Assembly (NCBI GenBank): GCA_029212905.1
Contig: JARGPB010000002.1
Coordinates: forward strand, 196,111 to 260,110
Direction: 5' to 3'
From: Thalassovita sp.
GTDB taxonomy: Bacteria > Pseudomonadota > Alphaproteobacteria > Rhodobacterales > Rhodobacteraceae
DNA length: 64,000 bases
How positions within the stretch are numbered: the first letter of the stretch is position 1; every line of letters starts with the position of its first letter. Positions 34,634 through 42,799 of the stretch are shown here, piece after piece. The notes below the pieces were generated by a model. It was not told where the DNA came from. It made no database searches and saw only the letters and a program-made list of their open reading frames with translations. Both the position numbers and the translations under genes were made by a program.

Positions 34634-36729
34634 TGGACGGAAATGACCTGATCCTGAACGGCGAGATCATCCTCGAAGGGGATGTTTTGCCACATGAATT
34701 TTGTCAGTGGATGGATGGCGGCTGCTTTTCCGCGCGTATGGTGCGCGAGGCTCTGGCGCGGTTCGACGGGGGTGTCACGATCCGCGTGAATTCGGCTGGC
34801 GGCAGCCCCTATGAGGGCGAAGCCATCCGTGCCGCGATCGAGGCCCACAAGGGGGCCGTCACGGTTGTGGTTGGCGGGATCGCCGCCAGCGCAGCTTCGC
34901 TGATGATTATGGCTGCGGACCGGATCGAGATGACTGCCGGGTCGTTCTTGATGATCCACAACCCCAGCCGCTGCATGTGCGGCACCGCCGTTGATCTTCG
35001 CAAAGAGGCGGATGACCTGGACCGGTTGGCCGAGGTCTACGCCTCGGTCTATGCGCAGCGCAGCGGTCAGAGCGCGGATGAGGTGTTGGCGCTGATGACT
35101 GCGGAAACATGGCTTGGTCCGCAGGATTCTGTGGCGTCGGGGTTTGCTGACGCGGTCACCGGCGCAGAGCCTGAGCAGGCGTTGGTTATGGCTGCAGCGA
35201 TGTCCCTGCACCAACAGTCAATCTCCAATCTGCGCATGTGCGCTGAGAAATTGAATTCGGTGGGCGCTCTGCCCGCTGGTCAACGGGCCGAAACCACCGG
35301 TCAACAACCGGCCATGATGGTCGCAACACAGGAGGCAGATATGCCGCAAGAACCAACCCCGGCGGTCGCAACGCCCGCCACCCCCGCCGCTACGCCCGCG
35401 CCACAGACCGCCATGCAGGCCCCGGACGCGGCTGCGATTGCCGAAACTGCGCGGCGCGAAGAACGCGCGCGCGCCACGGGCATCCGTCAGATGGCGCAGC
35501 CGTTCATGTCGTCGGGTCAGTTGACCGAGGCGCAGGTCAATGTGTTGATAGACGAGGGGTGCCCGCTGGAAAGCGCAGGCAACCGGCTGCTGACCGTCAT
35601 GGCGGCGTCTGAGGTGCCGGTGATGCGTCACGAACCGGCGCGGATCCTGCGCGATGAGACCGATACACAGGTCGAGGGCTTGGTTTGCGCGATGATGCGC
35701 GATTACACAGGGCCCGGCGCCCAGTATCGCGGTATGCGTCTGAGTGGACTGGCCATGCATTTGGCCGGCGGCGGCAATCAGTATGATCGCGTCGGGGCAA
35801 TCCAGCGTGGTTTCCGGTCCACCACCATGATGAACGGGGCGCATGGGGTGAGCGATTTCGCCTATATCACCACTGAGGTCATGAACCGCTCGCTGATCGC
35901 CGAATACGAGCGTCGTGGCGCCAACTGGAACATTGTCACTGGCGCGCCGTTGTCGGCCTCTGATTTCCGTGAACTGCACGCGGTGCGGTTTGGTGGCGAC
36001 TTTCAACTGAAGGCCGTCAAGGAAAACGGCGAGTATCAAGAAGCCACCCTTGCCGATCAGGCCGAGGGGCTGACTGTCGAGCGTCGTGGCCGCACGATCA
36101 ACCTGACCTTTGAGGCGGTGATCAATGACGACATGGGCGCGTTTAACCGTATCCCGCGCGAGTTCGCGCTGGCCGCGCGGGTGATGGAAAGCAGCATGGT
36201 TTGGAAATTGATCCGGGATAATGCCGCGCTGAAATCCGACAGCACCGCGCTGTTCCATGCCAACCACAAAAACCTTGCAGGTTCTGGCGGTGCGATCTCG
36301 GTTGCTACCATCGGGGCGGCCCGCAAGGCGATGTGGGAGCAGACCGCCTACGGTAGCAAGGATGCCGAAGACTTTCTGCAGGTCGTCGCCGATCAGTTGA
36401 TCGTTCCGCCCGCACTGGAAACTGTGGCACTGCAGTTTGTGGCTGGGATCACCCCGACCAAAACCTCGGATACCAACCCCTACAAGGGCGCTCTGACGCC
36501 TGCGGTTGTTCCCAACCTGGGCGCGGCGGCCGGTGGGTCGAATACCGCTTGGTATCTGATCAGTTCTGACCTGCCGCCGGTCAGCGTGGCCTATTTGGAC
36601 GGCTATGAATCGCCCACGGTTCAGACCATCGAGGGGATGAATCCGGACAAGGTCACGATGGACGCGCGTCATATCTTTGGCGCCGCCGCCAGCGAATACC
36701 GCGGTTCTTACAAAAATGCTGGGTCCTGA
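34630..36729 (+). CDS. ClpP-type prohead protease fused to major capsid protein
   Basis: This 699-residue protein joins two functions. Residues 1-200 form a ClpP/S14-like protease with TIRVNSAGGSPYEGEAI, the nucleophile serine in GGIAASAASLMIMAADR and the histidine in FLMIHNPS. A proline- and alanine-rich linker of about 50 residues with a glutamine-rich start follows (about 225-275). The C-terminal 400 residues are a major capsid protein, ending RHIFGAAASEYRGSYK. After assembly the protease would cut itself free from the capsid part. Fusions of this kind are known in siphoviruses that infect alphaproteobacteria. Confidence 0.88.
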   Translation: MMDGNDLILNGEIILEGDVLPHEFCQWMDGGCFSARMVREALARFDGGVTIRVNSAGGSPYEGEAIRAAIEAHKGAVTVVVGGIAASAASLMIMAADRIEMTAGSFLMIHNPSRCMCGTAVDLRKEADDLDRLAEVYASVYAQRSGQSADEVLALMTAETWLGPQDSVASGFADAVTGAEPEQALVMAAAMSLHQQSISNLRMCAEKLNSVGALPAGQRAETTGQQPAMMVATQEADMPQEPTPAVATPATPAATPAPQTAMQAPDAAAIAETARREERARATGIRQMAQPFMSSGQLTEAQVNVLIDEGCPLESAGNRLLTVMAASEVPVMRHEPARILRDETDTQVEGLVCAMMRDYTGPGAQYRGMRLSGLAMHLAGGGNQYDRVGAIQRGFRSTTMMNGAHGVSDFAYITTEVMNRSLIAEYERRGANWNIVTGAPLSASDFRELHAVRFGGDFQLKAVKENGEYQEATLADQAEGLTVERRGRTINLTFEAVINDDMGAFNRIPREFALAARVMESSMVWKLIRDNAALKSDSTALFHANHKNLAGSGGAISVATIGAARKAMWEQTAYGSKDAEDFLQVVADQLIVPPALETVALQFVAGITPTKTSDTNPYKGALTPAVVPNLGAAAGGSNTAWYLISSDLPPVSVAYLDGYESPTVQTIEGMNPDKVTMDARHIFGAAASEYRGSYKNAGS

Positions 36730-36751
36730 TCGCGGCCCAGCAGTTTGATAT

Positions 36752-36789
36752 GATCAAGGGGCGGCCAGATGGTCGCCCTTGATCTTTTT
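36752..36789 (+). terminator. hairpin with T-run after the capsid gene
   Basis: GATCAAGGGGCGGCC pairs with GGTCGCCCTTGATC (one mismatch and one bulge) around AGAT, followed by TTTTT. It lies inside the late operon, between capsid and cement protein genes. Confidence 0.75.
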
Positions 36790-36831
36790 GAGGCTGCGCA
36801 TCCCGCGCGGCTGACAGAAAGGAAATCAATC

Positions 36832-37182
36832 ATGAAAAACTATATTCAACCGGGCGCGAACCTGACGGTCGCGGCCCCTGCAGATGTGGCCTCGGGCGCA
36901 GGCGTCAAGGTCGGTGTCCTGTTTGGTGTCGCGCAGGGCGCGGCGCTGAGTGGTGCCGCTGTGGTGATCTGCACCGAAGGTGTCTACGAGCTAGGCAAGA
37001 CCAGCGCGCAGGCATGGGCCGTTGGTGACGCGATCTACTGGAACAACTCGACCAAGCTGTGCACCACGGCCACCACAGCGGGCAACCTGCTGATCGGCGT
37101 TGCGGTCGCTGCTGCGGCGAACCCCAGCAGCACCGGTATTGTTCGCCTGAACGGCGCTGTTCCGGCTGACGTCACCGCCTGA
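36832..37182 (+). CDS. DUF2190 capsid cement protein
   Basis: The ATG at 36832 is preceded by AAAGGA and gives 116 residues. The repeated small-residue strands (GANLTVAAPADVASGAGVKVGVLFGVAQGAA, KTSAQAWAVGDAIYWNNSTKLCTT) are typical of the DUF2190 family, which decorates phage capsids and stabilises them, like lambda gpD. It follows the capsid gene directly after a terminator hairpin and overlaps the next start by one base. Confidence 0.88.
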   Translation: MKNYIQPGANLTVAAPADVASGAGVKVGVLFGVAQGAALSGAAVVICTEGVYELGKTSAQAWAVGDAIYWNNSTKLCTTATTAGNLLIGVAVAAAANPSSTGIVRLNGAVPADVTA

Positions 37183-37511
37183 TGACCAGCATCTTCGATG
37201 GCATGGCCGGTGTGCTGAACGATGTTCTTGGCGCGCCGGTCACGATTCATCTGGCAGATGCCTTGCCGACCACGGTGCAGGCCGTATTTCGAAAAGACCC
37301 GATCGAAGTGCAGTCCGAAGAGGGCGAGCCGATACTGATTTTGGCGCCGACACTAAAGGTGCGCCGGGATTTGGTGCCGAATATTGCGCGTGACGATTTG
37401 GTGGCGCCCAGCATTGCCCCCGGCCAGCAATACCGCGTCGTGAACACGCTGCCGTCGGGGTCACCGGCGGCGGATGGGTTTCTTATCTGTGAACTGGAAG
37501 AGGTGATTTGA
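37182..37511 (+). CDS. head-tail joining protein (gpFII-like)
   Basis: The 109-residue product starts in the stop of the cement gene. Its beta-rich sequence (VTIHLADALPTTVQAVFRKDPIEV, LILAPTLKVRRDLVPNIARDDLV, GQQYRVVNTLPSGSPAADGFLICELEEV) matches phage head-tail joining proteins related to lambda FII. It would close the connector and provide the surface to which the tail attaches. It overlaps the next gene by one base. Confidence 0.75.
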   Translation: MTSIFDGMAGVLNDVLGAPVTIHLADALPTTVQAVFRKDPIEVQSEEGEPILILAPTLKVRRDLVPNIARDDLVAPSIAPGQQYRVVNTLPSGSPAADGFLICELEEVI

Positions 37512-37924
37512 TGCCGCATTATCGTTCCGAGATCCGCGCAAAGTTTCGGGGCGCACTGAGTGCATCATCGCGGTTCGAAAGTTTCGGCAGCGTCCGGTTG
37601 TGGGCAAAGTCTTTGGACTACAAATCACTGCCAGTTTTGGCTGTCGGCATTCCCAGAGAACTGAATGAGCGCAGCGTTTTGGAGGAAACCACGCGCACCA
37701 TCAGCGTGATCGTGGCGATCAAGCGCCTCGGCGGCGATGATCTAGAGGACGTGCTTGACGAAGATAGCGCCGAGGTCGAGCGCGTCGTGATGGCGGCATT
37801 CGATCCCGGCGCCATTGATTTGACCGAAACCAGTTTCGCTGAAGATGCCTCGGGCGAGCAGTGCGTGGGCACTTTGACGATGACCTTTGCGGTTCCGACC
37901 TACCTGGTCGATCCGCTGACCTGA
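37511..37924 (+). CDS. tail terminator/completion protein (gpU-like)
   Basis: The ATG at 37511 gives 137 residues. The N-terminal segment (RSEIRAKFRGALSASSRFESFGSVRLWAKSLDYKSLPVLAVGIPRE) and the later ISVIVAIKRLGGDD ... VERVVMAAFDPG fit the minor tail U or tail-completion group by layout and position. It would cap the tail tube at the head-proximal end. The assignment relies mainly on gene order: joining protein before, tail tube after. Confidence 0.6.
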   Translation: MPHYRSEIRAKFRGALSASSRFESFGSVRLWAKSLDYKSLPVLAVGIPRELNERSVLEETTRTISVIVAIKRLGGDDLEDVLDEDSAEVERVVMAAFDPGAIDLTETSFAEDASGEQCVGTLTMTFAVPTYLVDPLT

Positions 37925-37970
37925 ACCACATGCCCGGGACCAGCCCGGGCCCCAACCTAGGAGAATGAAA

Positions 37971-38390
37971 ATGTCGAGTAGCGGAGCTGTGCGGGGCTAT
38001 GGGTCGACCGTCCGGATCGGGCGGGGCGAAACCCCGGCCTGGACGAAACTGACGGGCGTCGAGGAATTCGATTTTCCAGATCAGACACCAGACGATGTGC
38101 CGGTGACTCATCTGGAAAGCCCCAGCGACACTGAAGAGGGTATTCCCGGAATGAAGAAGCTGGCGGCGTGGTCGCTGAATATGCACTACGTGCCGGGAAA
38201 TGCATCCGACGTTTTGCTGATGGCTCTCGCAGACACCAGGGAGGCTGTTCTTCTTGAGCTGACAGCCGTCGGCGCGGGTGCGGTGCAATATGCTGCCTAT
38301 GTCAAATCCTGGCGCCCGACCGGGATCAAGGGCACCGATAAGATGATGGCGGAACTGTCCATGACTGTCATGGCCAAGGTGGTTGCATGA
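37971..38390 (+). CDS. phage tail tube protein
   Basis: AGGAG lies seven bases before the ATG at 37971, so this start is preferred over the ATG at 37965. The 139-residue product has GSTVRIGRGETPAWTKLTGVEEFDFPDQTPDDVPVTHLESP, the signature of Siphoviridae major tail proteins (the TTHLES-like motif), and the C-terminal YAAYVKSWRPTGIKGTDKMMAELSMTVMAKV. It polymerises around the tape measure to form the tail. A GCCCGGG/CCCGGGC stem without T-run lies just before the gene. Confidence 0.9.
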   Translation: MSSSGAVRGYGSTVRIGRGETPAWTKLTGVEEFDFPDQTPDDVPVTHLESPSDTEEGIPGMKKLAAWSLNMHYVPGNASDVLLMALADTREAVLLELTAVGAGAVQYAAYVKSWRPTGIKGTDKMMAELSMTVMAKVVA

Positions 38391-38737
38391 GCGGTTCCGG
38401 CGCCGCCCTGAGAGGGGATTTTCTGATCGTCGAAAATGCCGGTCGCTCGGATGAGGCGCGGTGGACGCTGCGGTTTGACTTCAACGCACTGTGCGATTTC
38501 GAGGCTGAAACCGGCCTGAACGCGCTGGACTTCATTGCAAAGGTTGATGAGGGCGCTGACGTTTCCGCCAGCCATCTGCGCACGCTTTTCTGGAGCGCGC
38601 TGGCGCAGGTGCACCCCGAGGCGTCTTTCAAAGACGCAGGGCGTCTGATGTCGCAAAACCCAGAAGCGCTGAGCGCTGGTTTGGCTGCCGGTCTGCCGGA
38701 TCCAACGGAAAATGCGGATGAAGCGCCGGGAAACTGA
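38387..38737 (+). CDS. tail assembly chaperone, N-terminal product (gpG-like)
   Basis: The 116-residue product overlaps the tail tube gene by four bases. It contains RWTLRFDFNALCDFEAETGLNALDFI, typical of the tail tube/chaperone group in alphaproteobacterial phages and gene transfer agents. It binds tail tube subunits or the tape measure during assembly and is normally absent from the virion. The stop codon at 38735 lies directly after GGGAAAC, a classical -1 slippery site, so part of the ribosomes should continue into the next frame and make a longer form. Confidence 0.82.
   Translation: MSGSGAALRGDFLIVENAGRSDEARWTLRFDFNALCDFEAETGLNALDFIAKVDEGADVSASHLRTLFWSALAQVHPEASFKDAGRLMSQNPEALSAGLAAGLPDPTENADEAPGN
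38728..38734 (+). other. -1 ribosomal frameshift site GGGAAAC
   Basis: In the gpG-like frame the codons read CCG GGA AAC TGA, which places the heptamer G GGA AAC in exact slippery phase. A slip of one base back reads GGG AAA CTG ACA and enters the open downstream frame. The final product would have 226 residues. Lambda gpG/gpGT uses GGGAAAG in the same way. Confidence 0.85.
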
Positions 38738-38757
38738 CAGGGGGCGCCGCGCTGAAT

Positions 38758-39066
38758 GTGGCGTCCCTTTTTGAATTGTACGTCGAGGCAGGTTATGCGC
38801 CGGAACTTTTCTGGCGGCTGACCCCTCGTCAGCTCGCCGCGCAACTGCGTGCCGCGGCAAAACGACAGGCTGCAACGCAGGCCCTGGCGGCCGAGGCCGC
38901 ATGGGTTGGGTTTCGCGCGGATCATCGGGATTTGAAAGCCTATCAGGCCGCGCTGCGCGGGCAGGACGCGGCGTTGCCACCCGAGGCGCTTGCAGGAGTG
39001 GCGCGCGCCGCATCGGCGGGGCTGCCCCAGGTGACCTGGGCGGAGTTTTTGAAAGGAACAAGGTAA
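38758..39066 (+). CDS. tail chaperone C-terminal extension (gpT-like)
   Basis: The frame is open from 38722, within the gpG-like gene, to 39066. Initiation at a GTG at 38758 is possible, but no ribosome site stands there, so synthesis by the -1 frameshift at 38728-38734 is more likely. The product part (LFELYVEAGYAPELFWRLTPRQLAAQLRAAAKRQAATQALAAEAAWVGFRA) is helical and basic, as in gpT extensions that contact the tape measure. The tape measure gene starts two bases after its stop. Confidence 0.8.
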   Translation: MASLFELYVEAGYAPELFWRLTPRQLAAQLRAAAKRQAATQALAAEAAWVGFRADHRDLKAYQAALRGQDAALPPEALAGVARAASAGLPQVTWAEFLKGTR

Positions 39067-39067
39067 C

Positions 39068-41098
39068 ATGGCACAAGCGGGTCGCTTGCGGGCGTTTTTG
39101 GGGCTGGACAACAGTCAGTTTCGGCGTGGTCTTGGGGAATCGCAAAGCCAGGCAAAGCGATTTGTTTCCTCGATGCGCGGCATGATTGGCCCCGTCGCGG
39201 CGGGCCTGGCTGCGGCATTTTCGGCGGCGGCGATCAAAAGCGCGGCCAGCAACATTGATGCGCAGGCCAAGCTGGCAAAATCTTTGGGGACCACGGTTAA
39301 ATCCATGCAGGTGCTAGAGCGGGCCGGGGAACTGACGGGTGTCAGCATGGGGCATCTGGAACAGGGCACCAAGGATCTGTTTCGCCGCCTGAGCCAGGCT
39401 GCGGCTGGCAGCGGGCCTGCCAAGGAAGCCCTGGCGCAGTTGAACTTGTCCGCAACCGATTTGTTGAACCTGCCGCTGGATGAGCGGCTTGCCGCAATCA
39501 ATGGGGCGATCAAACAGTTTGTTCCAGCGGCGCAACAGGCCGCTGTGGCGGGCGCGTTGTTTGGTGAGGAGGGGGCGCTGTTGCTAAGCCGCCTCGATCC
39601 CGGCGTGATCCGCCAGGCGACCGAGGAAATTTCAGCTTTCGGCTATGCGATTTCAGAAACGGATGCCGCGAAGATCGAGCAGGCCAATGATGCGATGTCC
39701 AGGCTGGGGCTGATCGGATCAGCCCTCGTGAACCGCATGACGGTTGCGCTCGCGCCTGCTATGACCGCCTTGGCGGAAGGGTTTGCGCATCTCGTTCGTC
39801 GGGGCGGATTGCTGGAGCGCGCATTCAGCGCCGTTGCGAGTGTTTCGGCGTTTCTGGTCAAAAACTTTGACCTGATCGCATCCGCGATCACCGGGCTGGC
39901 GGCCACTAAGGTGCCAGCTCTGTTTGCCGGATTGGCCGGACTAAAGGGGCTGATGGTCAGCCTGACAGGCGTTGCGCGAGGTATGGCGACGGCGATGTGG
40001 CTTTCGGCTGGCCCTTGGGGGATGCTGGCAGGTCTTGCGGCGGCAGCGGCTTCCTATTTTCTCGTATTCAAGAGGAATGCGGGTCTGGCCGAAAACTCAT
40101 CTTACGATGCAGCGGCGGCTATGGCCGCGCTGAATGGGGAGTTGGATACATTCTACATGACAACTGCGCCCTCGGCTGCCCGGAAAGCCATCGAGACAGC
40201 CAACAGTTTACATCAGCAGGCGAAGGCCGCGCGAGATGCAGCGGCGGCGCAATTGGCGCTGATGCAGGCAGAGCAGGCACGGCTAGGTTCGATGATCCAA
40301 AATGGTCATCTACGCACCCTTACAGACAAAGAGCAGGAAAAAATACAGGCGCGCTTGAAGGCTGGCGCCGAGGCGCTGGCAAAAGCGCAGTCTGCGTTGG
40401 CTGAGGCTGAGCGCGCCCGCCGTCGGGCGGCGGATGCGGTGACAGGTGCCATGTCTGACCAGATGACGACACAGAACGATTTGAACAACAAGATCACCGT
40501 GACCGTTGATGGGCTCGAGAATTTTGGCAAGGCTGGTGTTGGTGCGGCGGGTCAGGTCGCGGATGCGGTGGCAAATGTTAAGTCGCAGTTTGATGACCTG
40601 CGTGGCACCATGAAATCCGCTTTCGTTGGTCTGGTGTCCGGGGCGAAAAGTCTGCGTTCGGCATTGTCCGAGGTGCTGGCCAAGTGGCGGGATATGATCG
40701 CTGAAAACCTGTTCGACAAGCTGTTCGGCGGCGGGTCTGGTGGTGGTTTGCTGGGGTCGCTTTTCGGCAAGGCGTTGCCCGCGAATGCGGCGGGCACCCC
40801 GAATTTTAAGGGCGGGTTGACGCGCTTGAATGAACTGGGCGGCGAGATTTTGGACCTGCCCTCGGGCACGCGGATCATCCCGCATGATATTTCAAAAAGA
40901 GTTGCGGCTGTGGGTCATGAGGCAGCGCGCGCTTTGGGTGTTACCATCACGATGGACCCCAGTACCGGAAAGTTGGGTGCGTTCGTTCGCGACCAGGCCG
41001 GGCAAGTGGTGGCGCAAGCCACGCCGCAAATCGTCGGAGCCTCGGTCGGCGCGGCGCGGGAAAACCTGAATGAAAACCCTCTGGGCTGGCGGCGCTAA
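39068..41098 (+). CDS. tail tape measure protein
   Basis: The 676-residue protein is helical through most of its length, with a start (LRAFLGLDNSQFRRGLGESQSQAKRFVSSM) typical of tape measures in this phage group, a hydrophobic central region (about 270-345) and a coiled coil (about 365-455). The C-terminal region is glycine-rich and ends near TRIIPHDISKRVAA. At about 0.15 nm per residue the tail would be roughly 100 nm long, an inference from general tape measure scaling. It overlaps the next start by one base. Confidence 0.9.
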   Translation: MAQAGRLRAFLGLDNSQFRRGLGESQSQAKRFVSSMRGMIGPVAAGLAAAFSAAAIKSAASNIDAQAKLAKSLGTTVKSMQVLERAGELTGVSMGHLEQGTKDLFRRLSQAAAGSGPAKEALAQLNLSATDLLNLPLDERLAAINGAIKQFVPAAQQAAVAGALFGEEGALLLSRLDPGVIRQATEEISAFGYAISETDAAKIEQANDAMSRLGLIGSALVNRMTVALAPAMTALAEGFAHLVRRGGLLERAFSAVASVSAFLVKNFDLIASAITGLAATKVPALFAGLAGLKGLMVSLTGVARGMATAMWLSAGPWGMLAGLAAAAASYFLVFKRNAGLAENSSYDAAAAMAALNGELDTFYMTTAPSAARKAIETANSLHQQAKAARDAAAAQLALMQAEQARLGSMIQNGHLRTLTDKEQEKIQARLKAGAEALAKAQSALAEAERARRRAADAVTGAMSDQMTTQNDLNNKITVTVDGLENFGKAGVGAAGQVADAVANVKSQFDDLRGTMKSAFVGLVSGAKSLRSALSEVLAKWRDMIAENLFDKLFGGGSGGGLLGSLFGKALPANAAGTPNFKGGLTRLNELGGEILDLPSGTRIIPHDISKRVAAVGHEAARALGVTITMDPSTGKLGAFVRDQAGQVVAQATPQIVGASVGAARENLNENPLGWRR

Positions 41099-41862
41099 TG
41101 GACATCTACAGCTTTCCCCCTGCGCCAATCATAGGCTGGCTGCTGGATGAAGAGCGGCCTACGCGGCGCGGTGAATATGCGCTGGACGGCAAGCGGGCGG
41201 TCTCGACGGCGGGGCCTGCGCGGCGGACGTTGCAGCTGACCTGTTCCGCGCTGGGGCGGGGGCACAATGCGGGGGCGGGCTATCTGGCTCAGCTGTGGCG
41301 CTATATTGACGGTGGTGTGTGTCTGGTGCGGCTGAACTTGCCGCCGCAGAACTGGCATCTTGATCAGATCCGCCTGGCCCGACAGATCCATCTGGGTCCA
41401 CAGATCGGGAACGAACTGGTGACCTGGACCAATGCGGGCGATCCGATCGATCTGGTGGATGGTGTTACGCCGGTCGCCACGTTCGGCAACACGCGCCGCA
41501 TGGCCGCGCCTCTGGTGCTGGCGGGCTATCCCTACGCTGTGACGGTCACGGGTCTACCGCCTGGTATCGTCGTCGCACGGCCCGGCGACATCGTGCGGGT
41601 CTGGGACGCAGGCGTGGCCACGACTGCGCGGGTGCTGGATCTGACGTACTCGGACGCGGCGGGGGTGGCCGAGGTACCGGTCTCGGCGGCGCTGCCTGCC
41701 GGGGTGGTCGCCTTTGCGGATGAGGAAAGCGCGGTGTTCGAGGTGCTGGAATACAAACCCGGCGCGCAGGCGATCGGGCGCAACTGGTCAATCAGCCTGA
41801 CCCTGCGCGAAGTGCTGGACAGCGAAATTGATAACCCCGTGGAGGTGAACCCATGGCGTTGA
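41098..41862 (+). CDS. distal tail/minor tail protein
   Basis: The 254-residue beta-rich product (RTLQLTCSALGRGHNAGAGYLAQLWRYIDGGVCLVRLNLPPQNW near the start, ITGLPPGIVVARPGDIVRVWD-like VTVTGLPPGIVVARPGDIVRVW in the middle) lies directly after the tape measure, where distal tail proteins are encoded. It shares a base with the tape measure stop and overlaps the next gene by 10 bases. I call it by position and general fold; no firm family name is available. Confidence 0.6.
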   Translation: MDIYSFPPAPIIGWLLDEERPTRRGEYALDGKRAVSTAGPARRTLQLTCSALGRGHNAGAGYLAQLWRYIDGGVCLVRLNLPPQNWHLDQIRLARQIHLGPQIGNELVTWTNAGDPIDLVDGVTPVATFGNTRRMAAPLVLAGYPYAVTVTGLPPGIVVARPGDIVRVWDAGVATTARVLDLTYSDAAGVAEVPVSAALPAGVVAFADEESAVFEVLEYKPGAQAIGRNWSISLTLREVLDSEIDNPVEVNPWR

Positions 41863-42422
41863 CGATCCCGACAGCAATGCGCGATGCGATCTTGGCGGGC
41901 GGGTTTCATCCGGTCATGCTGGTCTATGTTGACTGGCCGGGCGGTGCGGTGCGGGTGCATTCCGGCGTGGGGGATCTGTTTTGGGGTGGCTATACTTGGA
42001 CGGGCGTTCGCGGCTTTGGCTTTGTCAGCCTGCCGGTCGTGGCGCGGGGTATCGGACAGGAAACGGGATTGCTGCAATTCGGTGGGCTGGATGCGGTGAT
42101 TGATGAAATGATCGGCGCGGATAGCGCGGGCGCGCAGGTTGATGCCTGGTTTGGCGTTCTGACGGGACGGGCCCCCGCGCCACTGCTGGCCGATCCGGTG
42201 CGCATGTTTACCGGCACGATTGACGATGCGGGTGACACGATCAGCGCGGACGCCAGCACGCGGCAGGGGCGGCTGACCATTGTGTCGGGCCCCTCGCAGA
42301 TGAGTGGGGGCAGTCCGACGCATACGTTCGAGGATCAGAAGCTGGCCTCGGCTGGCGATACGGCGGGACGATGGGTGCGCGCGGCTGTGGCATCTGCGCA
42401 GGGGAATATCCCGAAATGGTAA
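41853..42422 (+). CDS. minor tail protein, DUF2163-like
   Basis: The 189-residue product begins MALTIPTAMRDAILAGGFHPVMLVYVDWPGGAVRVHSGVGDLFWGGYTWTGVRGFG, which fits the DUF2163-like tail tip proteins seen in gene transfer agents and related phages. It should be part of the baseplate-like hub. The C-terminal segment (THTFEDQKLASAGDTAGRWVRAAVASAQGNIPKW) is also typical. The stop codon shares a base with the next start. Confidence 0.7.
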   Translation: MALTIPTAMRDAILAGGFHPVMLVYVDWPGGAVRVHSGVGDLFWGGYTWTGVRGFGFVSLPVVARGIGQETGLLQFGGLDAVIDEMIGADSAGAQVDAWFGVLTGRAPAPLLADPVRMFTGTIDDAGDTISADASTRQGRLTIVSGPSQMSGGSPTHTFEDQKLASAGDTAGRWVRAAVASAQGNIPKW

Positions 42423-42799
42423 TGGACGTGATCGATCAGGTCTATTTGCGGCCTTTTGAATGGGGGCGCTCGGACTGCTGCACGCGGGCCTGCGATGTGT
42501 TTCATCGGCTGCATGGCGTGGACCCAATGGCCCCGCTGCGCGGGCGCTATGACGGGCCTGTGGGCGCTGCGCGTCTGATCCGGTCCCTCGGTGGCTGGCC
42601 AGCGATGTGCGCCACACTGGCGGCGGGCGCGGGGCTGATCAAAGGTGCGGGCGGGCCGGGGTCTGCTCTGGGTCTGGTTCCGAACGGTGCGCGTGATTTC
42701 GCGCTGTCTGTGGCGGTGCCGGACGGGTGGGCTGTGCCGATCGATTGCGGCGTGGTGGTGGTGCCTGAAGTTAAAATTTCTTGGGGTCTGAATGGCTGA
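42422..42799 (+). CDS. NlpC/P60-like tail tip protein (DUF6950-like)
   Basis: The ATG at 42422 gives 125 residues (42416 is also possible). The N-terminus has LRPFEWGRSDCCTRACDVFHRLHG, the cysteine box of NlpC/P60-type peptidoglycan hydrolases, and position after minor tail proteins matches lambda K. The usual catalytic histidine is less clear: the C-terminal half (VPNGARDFALSVAVPDGWAVPIDCGVVVVP) does not show the DHVG-like motif, so hydrolytic activity is uncertain. It overlaps the J-like gene by eight bases. Confidence 0.65.
   Translation: MDVIDQVYLRPFEWGRSDCCTRACDVFHRLHGVDPMAPLRGRYDGPVGAARLIRSLGGWPAMCATLAAGAGLIKGAGGPGSALGLVPNGARDFALSVAVPDGWAVPIDCGVVVVPEVKISWGLNG

Noticed and set aside
35218..36672. 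484-residue open frame antisense to the protease-capsid gene
   Set aside because: The plus-strand product is a complete capsid fusion; the antisense translation is rich in R, G and H without motifs.
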